Origin: Mycobacterium kubicae
Lineage (GTDB): Bacteria > Actinomycetota > Actinomycetes > Mycobacteriales > Mycobacteriaceae
Direction: 5' to 3'
Assembly (NCBI RefSeq): GCF_015689175.1
Contig: NZ_CP065047.1
Coordinates: 3,038,001 to 3,102,000, forward strand
DNA: 64,000 bases
Positions 9,270-17,679 of this stretch are shown here, one piece after another. A program made the translations under genes and the position numbers. The notes under the pieces were generated by a model. It was given only the letters and a program-made list of their open reading frames with translations. It had not been told where the DNA came from and did no database searches. The first letter of the stretch is position 1. The number at the start of each line of letters is the position of its first letter.

Positions 9270-9818
9270 TCACCGCCACTTGATGCCGCACCCGATTGAC
9301 GGCCGCTGGTTCGTGTCGACCGGCTGTCCCGCGAGTACCGCGTTGACAGCCGCTCGCACGTCAGCGGCCGTCACCGGTCGTTCGTTACCGGGCCGCGAAT
9401 CGTCGAGTTGACCGCGATAGACCAGGCGACGTTGGCCGTCGAAAACGAAGGTGTCCGGGGTGCAGGCGGCGGAATAGGCGCGGGCGACGTCCTGGGTCTC
9501 GTCGTAGAGGTACGGGAAGGTCCAGCCGTGCCGGCGCGCTTCAGCCGCCATCTGCTCGGGTCCGTCCTGCGGGTACGTGACCACGTCGTTGCTCGAGATG
9601 CCCACCATCGCCACGCCCTGCGCGGCCAGATCTCGGCCCAGTTCGGCCAGCCCTCCTGCGACATGCTTGACGTACGGGCAGTGGTTACAGATGAACGTCA
9701 CCACCAACGCGGGACCGGTGAGCTCGTCCAGGCTGACCGTGGCGCCGGTGGCCGGTTCGGGCAGCGTGAATGACGGCGCAGGAGTACCCAGGGCGAGCAT
9801 GCTCGACTCGACAGCCAT
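9270..9818 (-). CDS. Thioredoxin-fold redoxin (AhpC/TSA-like) with CNHC motif
   Basis: A 182-aa cytosolic protein with the redoxin layout. LGTPAPSFTLPEP starts the fold near residue 9, VVTFICNHCPYVKH near residues 39-52 supplies a CxxC pair, and GISSNDVVTYPQDGPEQM and YRGQLDDSRPGN follow. This subgroup, with the CNHCPYV active site, is widespread and presumed to be a thiol peroxidase or disulfide reductase. There is no signal peptide or lipobox. It lies convergent with the coiled-coil pair, 20 bp away. Confidence 0.82.
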   Translation of the reverse strand: MAVESSMLALGTPAPSFTLPEPATGATVSLDELTGPALVVTFICNHCPYVKHVAGGLAELGRDLAAQGVAMVGISSNDVVTYPQDGPEQMAAEARRHGWTFPYLYDETQDVARAYSAACTPDTFVFDGQRRLVYRGQLDDSRPGNERPVTAADVRAAVNAVLAGQPVDTNQRPSIGCGIKWR

Positions 9819-9846
9819 GCTCGCCAGGGTATCCGGACGCCCTCTT

Positions 9847-10200
9847 CTACAGTCCGGGCAAGCAATTGATGAAGGGGATGCACGGCGGCGAGGGCGGATA
9901 CGGCGGTGGAAAGCCCTCGATGATGACCGAGTCGGTCACCGGGCTGTTCTTGTCGAAGTACCAGGGGTGGCAGACACTTCGGTCCCAATCAGGCATGTGC
10001 TTCATCTCCGGTGACCCTGGGCACCATTGGTAGGTGCAACTGTTCGTCGGGGAGGGACCCGACGTGGGGTCCTGGCACACCATCGGCGAGGGGTCGGCTT
10101 GTGCGGTCGCCGTGGACAGCGTCACGCCGACCAGACCCAGATTGCCCGAGATCAGGACGGCGGTCGCCATCCTGATGATTGGCCGTCTTGTCAGATCCAT
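9847..10200 (-). CDS. Small exported cysteine- and proline-rich protein
   Basis: A 117-aa product with an N-terminal signal peptide (basic MDLTRRPIIR, hydrophobic core to about residue 27, TATAQA then DPSP as cleavage region). The mature part has six cysteines and ends in a proline-rich stretch (EGFPPPYPPSPPCIPFINCLPGL). GGAG precedes the ATG on the minus strand (10203-10206). I do not recognise a named family; similar short secreted proteins beginning ADPSP are common in mycobacteria. It probably acts in the cell wall or is released. Confidence 0.65.
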   Translation of the reverse strand: MDLTRRPIIRMATAVLISGNLGLVGVTLSTATAQADPSPMVCQDPTSGPSPTNSCTYQWCPGSPEMKHMPDWDRSVCHPWYFDKNSPVTDSVIIEGFPPPYPPSPPCIPFINCLPGL

Positions 10201-10292
10201 GTGATCTCCTTCCTCAGGCGCTATCTCATATAGCGTCGCTGCGGAAATCAGATCTGGCTAGACCGGCTACCGATCCCAATTAGCTCCCGGCG

Positions 10293-10967
10293 CTAGGTTC
10301 CTGAAGCCGGTGCCGGAGAACTCTGGTTGAGTCGTTGAGCCGCGAAAGTGGCAGCTTGGGCCGTCATCCCGGACTGGATGTAGGACACGTGCGCCATGAT
10401 GTTTCCGCCGCCGGTGCAGATCGGGTCCTCGGGAGCGCACAAGCTGATGACCTTGGAGCTGTAGGCGGGATTGATGGTGGGCAGCGGCTGACCGCCGTAC
10501 AGCGCGCTGGAGAAGCCGCTGGACGGCTCACCGAAGAGCGCCACCGCGGCGACCCGGTCGACCGTCTGGGGTGGGACTGCAGAGGTGGCCAAGTCGATCA
10601 CCGTCGCGCCTTGCGAATATCCGCCCAACACGATCTTCGTGTTGGGGCAGCTGGCGACCACGTCTTGGATGTGCGCGCTGGCGTCATCCGCGCCCGCTGA
10701 CGAGCTGCCGTGGTAGTCGTCGCTGGCTGGGTAGTTGACCGCGTAGGCGTTGACCGACCGACCGCGAACCTGCGAGGTGAGCGAGTCCACGAACGACTCG
10801 CCGACGTCACCGAGTCCCGGAGCCTGGTGTGTCCCGCGGGCAAACACCACCGCGATGTCAGAACAAGGGTCGGCGGCGGCGGCAGGACCGTTGAGGGGCG
10901 AGGTCAGCAGCGCCCCCGTCGTCACAACCGAGACCCCGACGATGCGAATAAGGCTGCGTGCAGTCAT
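10293..10967 (-). CDS. Cutinase-family serine esterase (Culp), secreted
   Basis: A 224-aa alpha/beta hydrolase. The start is set at the second in-frame ATG because it begins directly with a signal peptide (MTARSLIRIVGVSVVTTGALLT...AAA), whereas the upstream one adds 11 unlike residues. The mature protein opens DPCSDIAVVFARGTHQAPGLGDVG, typical of cutinase-like proteins. The nucleophile serine is in GGYSQGATV, the acid is in the CAPEDPICTGGG segment and the His in MAHVSY, completing the Ser-Asp-His triad, with paired cysteines around the acid. Such Culp enzymes hydrolyse ester lipids in the cell envelope. Confidence 0.9.
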   Translation of the reverse strand: MTARSLIRIVGVSVVTTGALLTSPLNGPAAAADPCSDIAVVFARGTHQAPGLGDVGESFVDSLTSQVRGRSVNAYAVNYPASDDYHGSSSAGADDASAHIQDVVASCPNTKIVLGGYSQGATVIDLATSAVPPQTVDRVAAVALFGEPSSGFSSALYGGQPLPTINPAYSSKVISLCAPEDPICTGGGNIMAHVSYIQSGMTAQAATFAAQRLNQSSPAPASGT

Positions 10968-11082
10968 GCCCAAATGCTGACATACCGCTTGGCAGGGCAC
11001 CGTCGGCGGCTGCCTTCGTCACATTGTGCGCCCTCGTTTCGTCTTCCAAGGCGAAGGCAGATAAGCCATCGGAAGGGGCGGC

Positions 11083-11556
11083 ATGATGAATCGCTTGAGC
11101 GCGCTGGCGCGGGTCTACCTTGTGACGGTGACGGCGCTGGTGGGGTTGATGACGTTCGGGATCGGGGTGTGGTGCCTGATCGATCCGGCGTCGTTCGCAC
11201 GGGTCGTCGCGTTTCACCAGCACGTGCACTTCTTGCACGACCTCGGCGCGTTCCAGCTGGGCTTGGGCGCCACGTTGCTGCTCGCGCTGTTCTGGCGGGA
11301 CGCCATGGCCACAGCGCTGGCCGGGTTCTTGCTGGCGAACACCGTGCACACGGTCAACCACGTCATGGACCTTGATGAGGGTGGTTCGGCGGGGCAGGCC
11401 TGGTCGTTAGGGGCGGTATCGGTGGCCCTGGCCGTGGCGCTGGCGGTGCGGCTGCGTCAGCTCGGATCGGTGGGCGGGGCTAGCGCCTCGGGGTTGGCGA
11501 TTCGAACGGGCGCTCCATCCAGCCATGCCAGCACCGCTTCAACGGTGTCGGAGTAA
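11083..11556 (+). CDS. Four-TM membrane protein of unknown function
   Basis: A 157-aa protein with about four hydrophobic segments: LVTVTALVGLMTFGIGVWCLI, LGAFQLGLGATLLLALFW, ATALAGFLLANTVHTVNH and LGAVSVALAVALAV. His-rich loops (FHQHVHFLHDL) stand out. The last ~30 residues (after about 127) are low-complexity and overlap the convergent hydroxyacid dehydrogenase gene by 100 bp. The conserved protein may therefore once have ended nearer 11460 and lost its stop. No named function is recognised. Confidence 0.65.
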   Translation: MMNRLSALARVYLVTVTALVGLMTFGIGVWCLIDPASFARVVAFHQHVHFLHDLGAFQLGLGATLLLALFWRDAMATALAGFLLANTVHTVNHVMDLDEGGSAGQAWSLGAVSVALAVALAVRLRQLGSVGGASASGLAIRTGAPSSHASTASTVSE

Positions 11557-12458
11557 AACGCGCTCAGGGTTTCGGTGGTGACGTAGCCCAGATGCGGAGA
11601 AAGCGTCACATTAGGCAGCGCCCGCAGCGGGTGATCGTGCGGTAGCGGCTCGGTGTCGAAGACGTCGAGGCCGGCGCCGGCGATGCGGCCATCGCTGAGT
11701 GCTGCGATCAGAGCGGCCTCGTCGACGATCGGGCCGCGGGAGGTGTTGATCAGGTAGGCGCGCGGCTTCATCAATGCCAGTTCGCGTTCGGTGACCAGGC
11801 CCCGGGTCCGCTCGGAAAGCACGACGTGGATGGACACCACGTCGGATTCTTCGAACAGCTCGGCTTTCTCGACGCGGCGCACGCCGACCTCGGCCGCCGC
11901 CTCCTCGGTGAGGTTCTGGCTCCACGCAATGACTTCCATGCCGAACACCTGCGCATACTCAGCCATCCGTCTGCCGATCCTGCCCAGCCCGAGCAGCCCG
12001 AGCGTCTTGCCGGACAACGTCATACCCGTGGTGGTCTGCCACCCACCCTCACGCATCCGCCGGTGTTCTTCGGCCAGATTGCGCACCGTCGCAATCAGCA
12101 ACCCCCAAGTGAATTCCGGAGTGGCGTCGCTGACCGTGCGGAAACGGGGACTGGCGAAGTTGGAATGCGCGACCAGGACGCCGCAGTCGCTGGCCGCAGC
12201 CAGGTCGAGGTTGGGCAGGCTTCGTCCGACGATGGTGATCAGCTTGAGGTTCGGCAGCCGTTGGAACAGCGTGCGCGGGAACGCCATCCGTTCTCGCATT
12301 GTGCACACCACGTCGAACGGCCGCAGCACTTCGGCGGCTTCCTCTTCGGACAGGTGCCGGTCGAACACCGTGACTTGTGCGCTCGCTTGCACGGTCGACC
12401 AATCGGCGACCTCAAGCGCCGCACCGGCGTAGTCGTCGAGTATCGCCACCTGGGGCAT
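11457..12458 (-). CDS. D-2-hydroxyacid dehydrogenase family protein
   Basis: A 333-aa protein starting MPQVAILDDYAGAAL; this start avoids overlap with the upstream gene and gives the family length. The NAD-binding Rossmann motif GLGRIGRRMAEYA lies near residue 150, the catalytic Arg in NTSRGPIVDE near residue 230 and the catalytic His in SPHLGYVT near residue 280. These enzymes interconvert 2-keto acids and D-2-hydroxy acids, as in 3-phosphoglycerate or formate dehydrogenase relatives. The subgroup is usually annotated only as phosphoglycerate dehydrogenase-like. The small gene upstream is 14 bp away and probably co-transcribed. Confidence 0.85.
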   Translation of the reverse strand: MPQVAILDDYAGAALEVADWSTVQASAQVTVFDRHLSEEEAAEVLRPFDVVCTMRERMAFPRTLFQRLPNLKLITIVGRSLPNLDLAAASDCGVLVAHSNFASPRFRTVSDATPEFTWGLLIATVRNLAEEHRRMREGGWQTTTGMTLSGKTLGLLGLGRIGRRMAEYAQVFGMEVIAWSQNLTEEAAAEVGVRRVEKAELFEESDVVSIHVVLSERTRGLVTERELALMKPRAYLINTSRGPIVDEAALIAALSDGRIAGAGLDVFDTEPLPHDHPLRALPNVTLSPHLGYVTTETLSAFYSDTVEAVLAWLDGAPVRIANPEALAPPTDPS

Positions 12459-12472
12459 GCCGGTGCCTGGTA

Positions 12473-12727
12473 CTAGTCCTGTTCGTGCGGTGTGGGGCTC
12501 TGCGTCGACTCCCACTTCGAGCCGAGTGACCGCTTGACGGTGGTGCCGGCCTGCAGTTCGAGCTGGAAGGTTTCGCCGTCGTCGTCTTGGAAGGTGACCA
12601 CGTAGTGGCCGTTGGTGGCGTCTTTGAACACCACCTTGTAGGGCTGTTCACCCGAGCCGCGGTCGACGGCGATGATGTCACCCGGGGCGACGTCGTCGAT
12701 TCGATCGTTATCGGAGAATTCAGACAT
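12473..12727 (-). CDS. Small conserved-type acidic protein, function unknown
   Basis: An 84-aa acidic, soluble protein with a compact beta-rich pattern from residue 13 (VAPGDIIAVDRGSGEQPYKVVFKDATNGHYVVTFQDDDGETFQLELQAGTTV), resembling a small SH3-like barrel. There is no signal or TM segment. The tail (ESTQSPTPHEQD) looks disordered. It reads into the hydroxyacid dehydrogenase gene. I do not recognise a family with certainty. Confidence 0.65.
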   Translation of the reverse strand: MSEFSDNDRIDDVAPGDIIAVDRGSGEQPYKVVFKDATNGHYVVTFQDDDGETFQLELQAGTTVKRSLGSKWESTQSPTPHEQD

Positions 12728-12864
12728 ACGGTCGACGGTAATCGATCCGGCTGGGACGGCTGGTTATGCGTCTGGTTACCAATGCGTGAAAACGGCCATG
12801 CCGCGTGTGGACCTCGATACGCTCTACGCGGACATCCATCGGTAACTGAGGGGGAGGCGGCGGC

Positions 12865-14478
12865 GTGTCACTAGTACTCGTTGATACCGGGTGGCTCAGT
12901 GCGGCAGCAGCCGACCTGGAAAACCTCGGCTCGGCACTCACTTCGGCGAACGCGGCGGCCGCCGCGCCGACGACCGGGCTGGTGGCCGCGGCTGCCGACG
13001 AGGTCTCGACGGCGATCGCGTCGCTTTTCGGCGGCTTCGGTCAGGAGTACCAGGCGCTCAGCTCTCAGCTCAGCGCGTATCACTTGCAGTTCGTGCGGAA
13101 CCTCGGCGCGGCGGTCGGCTCCTATCAGGGCACCGAGGCCGCCAGCGTCTCCATTCTGGACACCCTGCAGCAAGACGTGCTGGGCGTCATCAACGCCCCG
13201 ACTCAGCTGTTCCTGGGCCGCCCGCTCATCGGAGACGGGGCGGCCGGAACCGCGGCAAACCCCAACGGCGGCGCCGGCGGGTTGTTGTTCGGCAACGGCG
13301 GTAACGGCTATTCGCCGACCAACGGCAACGCCGGCGGCGGGGCCGGCGGCCCGGCCGGCTTCTTCGGCAATGGTGGTGTCGGCGGGAACGGCTTCGGTAC
13401 CGGCGCTGGCGGACCAGGTGGGACCGCTGGCTGGCTCTACGGCTGGGGCGGGCCCGGTGGTACCGGCGGCGCCTCCGGAGGAGCGGGCGGTGCCGGGGGT
13501 GCTGCTCCGGGCCTCATCGGTTGGGGAGGTAACGGCGGAGCGGGGGGTCTTGGCGCCGGCGCCAACGTGCCCGGCGGTCGCGCATACGGCGGACCCGGTG
13601 GGGCGAGCGGTCTGCTGTTCGGCAACACCGGACACAGCGGGCTTGGGTGGGACGGCCGCACCGTCTCAATGGGAGTCAACGCCGGCACCGAACCCTACGT
13701 GAACATCTCCGTCAACGGCGGACCGAACTTGCCAGTCCTCGTCGACACCGGCTCGGAGGGTCTGGTCGTCACACCAAACGCCATCGGCGGCTTGCCCGGC
13801 TTGCTCAAGTTGGGCTTGCCCGTTTCGTTCGGCATGAGCGGCTACAGCGGCGGTCTGACCTATCTGTTCGCCACCTACAACGCGCCGGTCGACTTCGGCA
13901 ACGGCATCGTGACCGCGCCGACTCCGGTGGATGTGGTCCTCTTCGCCTTCCCGCAGACGCTGGAAGGGTATTTCGCTCCGGCCGGTGTGACGGGAGTCCT
14001 GGGACTCGGCCCGAACGCGGTTGGTCCTGGCCCGAGCAGCCCGGTCGTCGGGTTGGGCGGCAACCTGAATCAGGGCGTCTTGATCGACCAGCCGCAAGGT
14101 CATTTGCAGTTCGGCCCGCAGACGCTGCCGGGAACTAGCCACTCGACAATCGGGGCGCCGATCTCACCGGTGCAGGTGAGCATCAACAACGAGCCTTGGC
14201 AGCAGACTACGGCGATCCTGGACTCGGGTGGCGTCACCGGAACACTGCCGGCATCCCTGCTGCCGGCCGGGGGTTTGCCGCCGAATGCGACCATTTCGGT
14301 CTACAACATGAAGGGTGATCTGCTGTACGAGTACCACACGAACGCGAGCACCGGTTACACCCCGGTCATCACGACCGGCAACACCATGAACAGCGGGAAC
14401 TACCCCTTCCGCTACCAGCCGGTATTCATCGACTACAGCCCGAACGGAACCGGGACGACCGTCTTCTACGACCCTTAA
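12865..14478 (+). CDS. PE-family protein with short PGRS linker and C-terminal pepsin-like aspartic protease domain
   Basis: A 537-aa chimera starting at GTG 12865. Residues 1-95 are a PE domain, with the ESX secretion motif YQGTE near residue 89. The usual PE_PGRS linker LGVINAPTQLFLGRPLIGDGA follows, then a glycine-rich stretch to about residue 265. The rest is an aspartic protease fold: a first catalytic motif VLVDTGSEGLVV near residue 292 and a second AILDSGGVTG near residue 452. It belongs with the PE_PGRS aspartic proteases (PE26, PE_PGRS16 and PE_PGRS35/PecA type). PecA is known to process ESX-5 substrates at the cell surface. Both catalytic aspartates are present, so it is probably active. 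Confidence 0.88.
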   Translation: MSLVLVDTGWLSAAAADLENLGSALTSANAAAAAPTTGLVAAAADEVSTAIASLFGGFGQEYQALSSQLSAYHLQFVRNLGAAVGSYQGTEAASVSILDTLQQDVLGVINAPTQLFLGRPLIGDGAAGTAANPNGGAGGLLFGNGGNGYSPTNGNAGGGAGGPAGFFGNGGVGGNGFGTGAGGPGGTAGWLYGWGGPGGTGGASGGAGGAGGAAPGLIGWGGNGGAGGLGAGANVPGGRAYGGPGGASGLLFGNTGHSGLGWDGRTVSMGVNAGTEPYVNISVNGGPNLPVLVDTGSEGLVVTPNAIGGLPGLLKLGLPVSFGMSGYSGGLTYLFATYNAPVDFGNGIVTAPTPVDVVLFAFPQTLEGYFAPAGVTGVLGLGPNAVGPGPSSPVVGLGGNLNQGVLIDQPQGHLQFGPQTLPGTSHSTIGAPISPVQVSINNEPWQQTTAILDSGGVTGTLPASLLPAGGLPPNATISVYNMKGDLLYEYHTNASTGYTPVITTGNTMNSGNYPFRYQPVFIDYSPNGTGTTVFYDP

Positions 14479-14599
14479 TTCTGAAGGACAAACCGGTGTT
14501 AATCGGCCAATCCTGGGCATCCCGGACCCTGGCCGCGTAGCTGATCCCCACGGATAAGCCTCCCGGCGTCTTGTCGCCGCAGACGGGGAGGGTCCTGGG

Positions 14600-16420
14600 A
14601 TGAGTTTTCTGCTGCTGCCGCCGGAAGTTAACTCGGCGCTGATGTTTTCCGGTGCCGGTGCGATGCCCATGCTGGCCGCGGCGACGTCCTGGCAGGGCCT
14701 GGCCGCCGAGCTCAACGCCTCCGCCGCGTCCTTCTCTGCGGTGATTTCCGACATGGCTGGACAGGCGTGGCAGAGCAGCGCCTCGACGGCGATGGCGGCG
14801 ACGGCCGCACGCTATGCCAGTTTCCTCAGTACCGCGGCAGCCCAGGCCGAATCGGCCGCTCAATCAGCCGCCGCGATGGTCGACGCGTTCGAGGCCGCGC
14901 AGGCCGCCACGGTGCGTCCGCTGGCCGTCGCCGCCAACCGCACCAATCTGGTCGGGTTGGTGGTCAGCAATCTGTTCGGCCAGAACGCGCCGGCGATCGC
15001 GGCGACGGAGTCCGCATACGAAGAGATGTGGGCCCGAGACGTCAGCGCCATGGTCGGCTATCACGGCGGGGCCTCGGCCGCGGCGGCCCAACTCACCTCC
15101 TGGCAGACCGCGTTGCAGACGCTGCCCGCCCAACTGTCCACCTCGAACATCCTCAACGTCGTCAACGCGCCCGCCCAAGCCGTGCTCGGGCGCCCCGTCA
15201 TCGGCAACGGCGCCAACGGCACCGCGGCCAACCCGACCGGCGGGCCCGGCGGGCTGCTGATCGGCAACGGCGGCAATGGTTTTTCCAACACGGCGGCCGC
15301 CGGGAGCGGCGGTGCCGGAGGCGCGGCCGGCCTGATCGGCAACGGCGGCAGTGGAGGTAGCGGCGGCATCAGCGGCTTCGGCGGCGCGGGCGGCACCGGC
15401 GGCCTGCTGTTCGGCAGCGGCGGCGTGGGTGGCGACGGCGGGGCCGGCGGCTCTGGCGGCAACGCCGGCCTGTTCGGCTTCGGCGGAGCCGGCGGCACCG
15501 CGCTCGGGCTGGGACAACCCGGCGGCAACGGCGGCAACGGTGGCGCCATCGCCGGCAACGGAGGCAGCGGCGGCTTCAGCCAATCGGGTAACGGCGGTGC
15601 CGGGGGCAGCGGCGGCGCCATCGCGGGTAGCGGGGGCGACGGGGGCTCCAGCGTCTCGGGCAACGGCGGCGACGGCGGCCAGGCCGCGGTCATGTTCGGC
15701 AACGGCGGCACCGGCGGCAGCTCGTTGTTCGGCGGCGACGGCGGTGACGGCGGAGCAGGTGCGTCCCTGGCCGGCAGCGGCGGCAGCGGCGGCAACGGCG
15801 GGCAGGCGACCCCAACACTGCACGCCGGTCACGGCGGTAACGGTGGCGACGCCGGTGATTTCGGTAGCGGCGGCGCCGGCGGGGCGGGCGGCAACGACCT
15901 GACCGGCGGCCCCGACGGCGCGACCGGTGGCAACGGTGGCCACGGGGGAGCGTCGGTCATCGGCAATGCGGGGCCGGGCGGCAGTGGTGGCAACGCCGTC
16001 GCCACCGGCGGCACCGCGAACGGCGGCAACGGCGGCCACGGCGGCAGTTCCGCCGGGTCGGGCACCGGCGGTTTCGGCGGCCGCGGCGGTGACGCCACGT
16101 CAGATGTGGGCAGCGCCAACGGCGGCCAGGGCGGTGACGGCGGCAGCGGCGGGTTGACCGGCAACGGCGGCATGGGCGGAAACGGGGGAGACGCCGACGC
16201 CGGTGCGGTCGCGCGCGGCGGCAACGGCGGAAACGGCAACAACGGCGGCCTGGTCGCACCCGGCGGCAACGGCGGCAACGGCGGCAACGCCTTCGGCGGC
16301 GTCGACGGGTTCGGCGGCAACGGCGGCAATGGCGGCAACGGCTTTGGCGACGCCGATGGAATCGGCGGATTCGGCGGGTTCGGCAGCACCACCAACGGCA
16401 GCCGCGGCCTGCCCGGCTGA
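14600..16420 (+). CDS. PPE-domain protein with PGRS-type glycine-rich C-terminus
   Basis: A 606-aa protein. Residues 1-175 are a PPE domain: [20 protein letters not shown], the helix-turn GQAWQSSAS (WxG-like, with Ser in place of Gly), and [21 protein letters not shown]. Then, instead of a PPE SVP, MPTR or PPW tail, it carries the PE_PGRS linker [22 protein letters not shown] (about residues 183-205) and some 400 residues of GGNGG/GGAGG repeats. Surface exposure through ESX-5 is expected. No partner PE gene lies directly upstream; the PE aspartic protease gene ends 121 bp before it. Confidence 0.85.
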   Translation: MSFLLLPPEVNSALMFSGAGAMPMLAAATSWQGLAAELNASAASFSAVISDMAGQAWQSSASTAMAATAARYASFLSTAAAQAESAAQSAAAMVDAFEAAQAATVRPLAVAANRTNLVGLVVSNLFGQNAPAIAATESAYEEMWARDVSAMVGYHGGASAAAAQLTSWQTALQTLPAQLSTSNILNVVNAPAQAVLGRPVIGNGANGTAANPTGGPGGLLIGNGGNGFSNTAAAGSGGAGGAAGLIGNGGSGGSGGISGFGGAGGTGGLLFGSGGVGGDGGAGGSGGNAGLFGFGGAGGTALGLGQPGGNGGNGGAIAGNGGSGGFSQSGNGGAGGSGGAIAGSGGDGGSSVSGNGGDGGQAAVMFGNGGTGGSSLFGGDGGDGGAGASLAGSGGSGGNGGQATPTLHAGHGGNGGDAGDFGSGGAGGAGGNDLTGGPDGATGGNGGHGGASVIGNAGPGGSGGNAVATGGTANGGNGGHGGSSAGSGTGGFGGRGGDATSDVGSANGGQGGDGGSGGLTGNGGMGGNGGDADAGAVARGGNGGNGNNGGLVAPGGNGGNGGNAFGGVDGFGGNGGNGGNGFGDADGIGGFGGFGSTTNGSRGLPG

Positions 16421-16422
16421 CC

Positions 16423-16749
16423 TCAGCGCTTCGTTCGGATCCGGATCGGGCCACGCCAGGTGCCGTCCGGATCCAGCACGGTGCCGCGCTGCGTGATCTC
16501 CACGTCCCCGGAGCGCGCGAGCTGGCGAGCCAGTAGCCGAGCGTCTTCCATCAATTCGCGCCAATTGTCACCGCCGACCGCCCGGGCCGCATCGGACGGG
16601 CAGGTGCTGCTGTTCGGGCCGCGGTGCCGAGCCAACGCCAGGATCGCCGACCTCAGTCGAGGCACGATCGGCCCGTCGGTCAGCGCAACTTCGGCGTCGT
16701 CGGCGCCCGGCCCGCCGTGGTCGACGATGCGGCTCAGTTCAGCGCGCAT
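16423..16749 (-). CDS. DUF3253 family protein
   Basis: A 108-aa protein with the DUF3253 core ILALARHRGPNSSTCPSDAARAVGGDNWRELMEDARLLARQLARSGDVEITQRGTVLDP (residues 37-95; quoted in pieces: the serine-proline-Asp helix PSDAARAVG and the ARSGDVEITQRG strand). The fold resembles a winged helix, but the function is unknown. Its first 11 bp overlap the end of the SGNH hydrolase gene on the same strand, so translation is probably coupled. Confidence 0.8.
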   Translation of the reverse strand: MRAELSRIVDHGGPGADDAEVALTDGPIVPRLRSAILALARHRGPNSSTCPSDAARAVGGDNWRELMEDARLLARQLARSGDVEITQRGTVLDPDGTWRGPIRIRTKR

Positions 16750-17626
16750 GGATGATCCAGTCGGCGAGGGCGTTGCCCACCGCCCCGGCTCCCATCGCGT
16801 TGGGGTGCAGCGGCGCAGCGCTATGGGTCACCACGAAACCTTCGAAGTACCGGTCATCCGGCGCGGCGCACATATCGTGGCCGAGCGACACCGGCCGCGT
16901 GTCGAAGAAGTCGACCTGCTTCTTGGCGGCCAGGGCGCGCTGCTGATCGTTCAACTCGCCGACCTTGGCCTGAAAGTAGTCGGCATCGTTGGGATTGATC
17001 GGCTGCTCACCGAAGCAGCCACCGGCCCGGATATAGGTTCCGTAACCGACCAGCACGATGCGGGCATGCGGAGCTCTGTCCCGCACCGCGTCGACCATGG
17101 CCTCCCACGCCGAGACCTGCTTGCGGATGGCCGCGCTGAACCGGTCGGCCCCGTCGGCGGCCAGGTCGGCGAAACAGGGCGGCTCGGCAAGGGAGGCCCG
17201 CCGGCACTTCGACGCGCTGCTGGCCAGCCCCACGTCGTTTCCGCCGATGGTGATGGTGACCAATTCCGTATCGGCGGTGAGCGCGTCGATCTGCGGGGGA
17301 ACGACCCCACCCCGGGTCTGCTGGGCGTGGTGAGTGATGTCGGCGGTGGTGGCGCCGCTGCAGCTGACGTCGGTGAAGCCGGTGGCGGCGATCCGCCGCG
17401 CCAGCACCGACGGGTAGTCGTTGGTCGACTTCAGACACCACGGCGGGTCGGCCAGGTCGGGCACCAGCGGCGCCGCGGCCGCCGAGTCGCCCAGCGCGAC
17501 GTACTTCACCGCTTTGGCGGGCTCGAAACCGCGCGACACCGGCGACGCGCATATCGCGGTCGCGGCAACGAGCAGCGCGACCACAGAGCCGCACACCCCC
17601 CGCGCCCAACGGTCAATCACACCCAA
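16739..17626 (-). CDS. Secreted SGNH/GDSL-type hydrolase
   Basis: A 295-aa protein with an N-terminal signal anchor or peptide (residues 8-28, VCGSVVALLVAATAICASP). Block I is VALGDSAAAAPLV, where the usual GDSL reads GDSA but the nucleophile serine is kept. Block III GGNDVGLA and block V with HPNAMGAGAVG supply the Asn and His of the catalytic machinery. Paired cysteines suggest an oxidised, exported enzyme. Relatives in mycobacteria are lipases or esterases of the envelope. The substrate is unknown. Confidence 0.85.
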   Translation of the reverse strand: MGVIDRWARGVCGSVVALLVAATAICASPVSRGFEPAKAVKYVALGDSAAAAPLVPDLADPPWCLKSTNDYPSVLARRIAATGFTDVSCSGATTADITHHAQQTRGGVVPPQIDALTADTELVTITIGGNDVGLASSASKCRRASLAEPPCFADLAADGADRFSAAIRKQVSAWEAMVDAVRDRAPHARIVLVGYGTYIRAGGCFGEQPINPNDADYFQAKVGELNDQQRALAAKKQVDFFDTRPVSLGHDMCAAPDDRYFEGFVVTHSAAPLHPNAMGAGAVGNALADWIIHAR

Positions 17627-17679
17627 CTCCCCAGCCCGATCCGGAACCGCCGCCGCCGCCCAGCCGTTGAAAATCTACG

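Noticed and set aside
15061..16395. Long proline-rich frames opposite the PPE-PGRS gene and similar ones at 36938-37591
   Set aside because: They arise because GGC/GGN repeats read as CCN on the other strand; this is repeat sequence, not a proline-rich protein.
15250..16410. Regular short repeats that could suggest a CRISPR array
   Set aside because: The repeats are PGRS codons in a single open frame, without constant-length spacers or palindromic repeats, and no cas gene is near.
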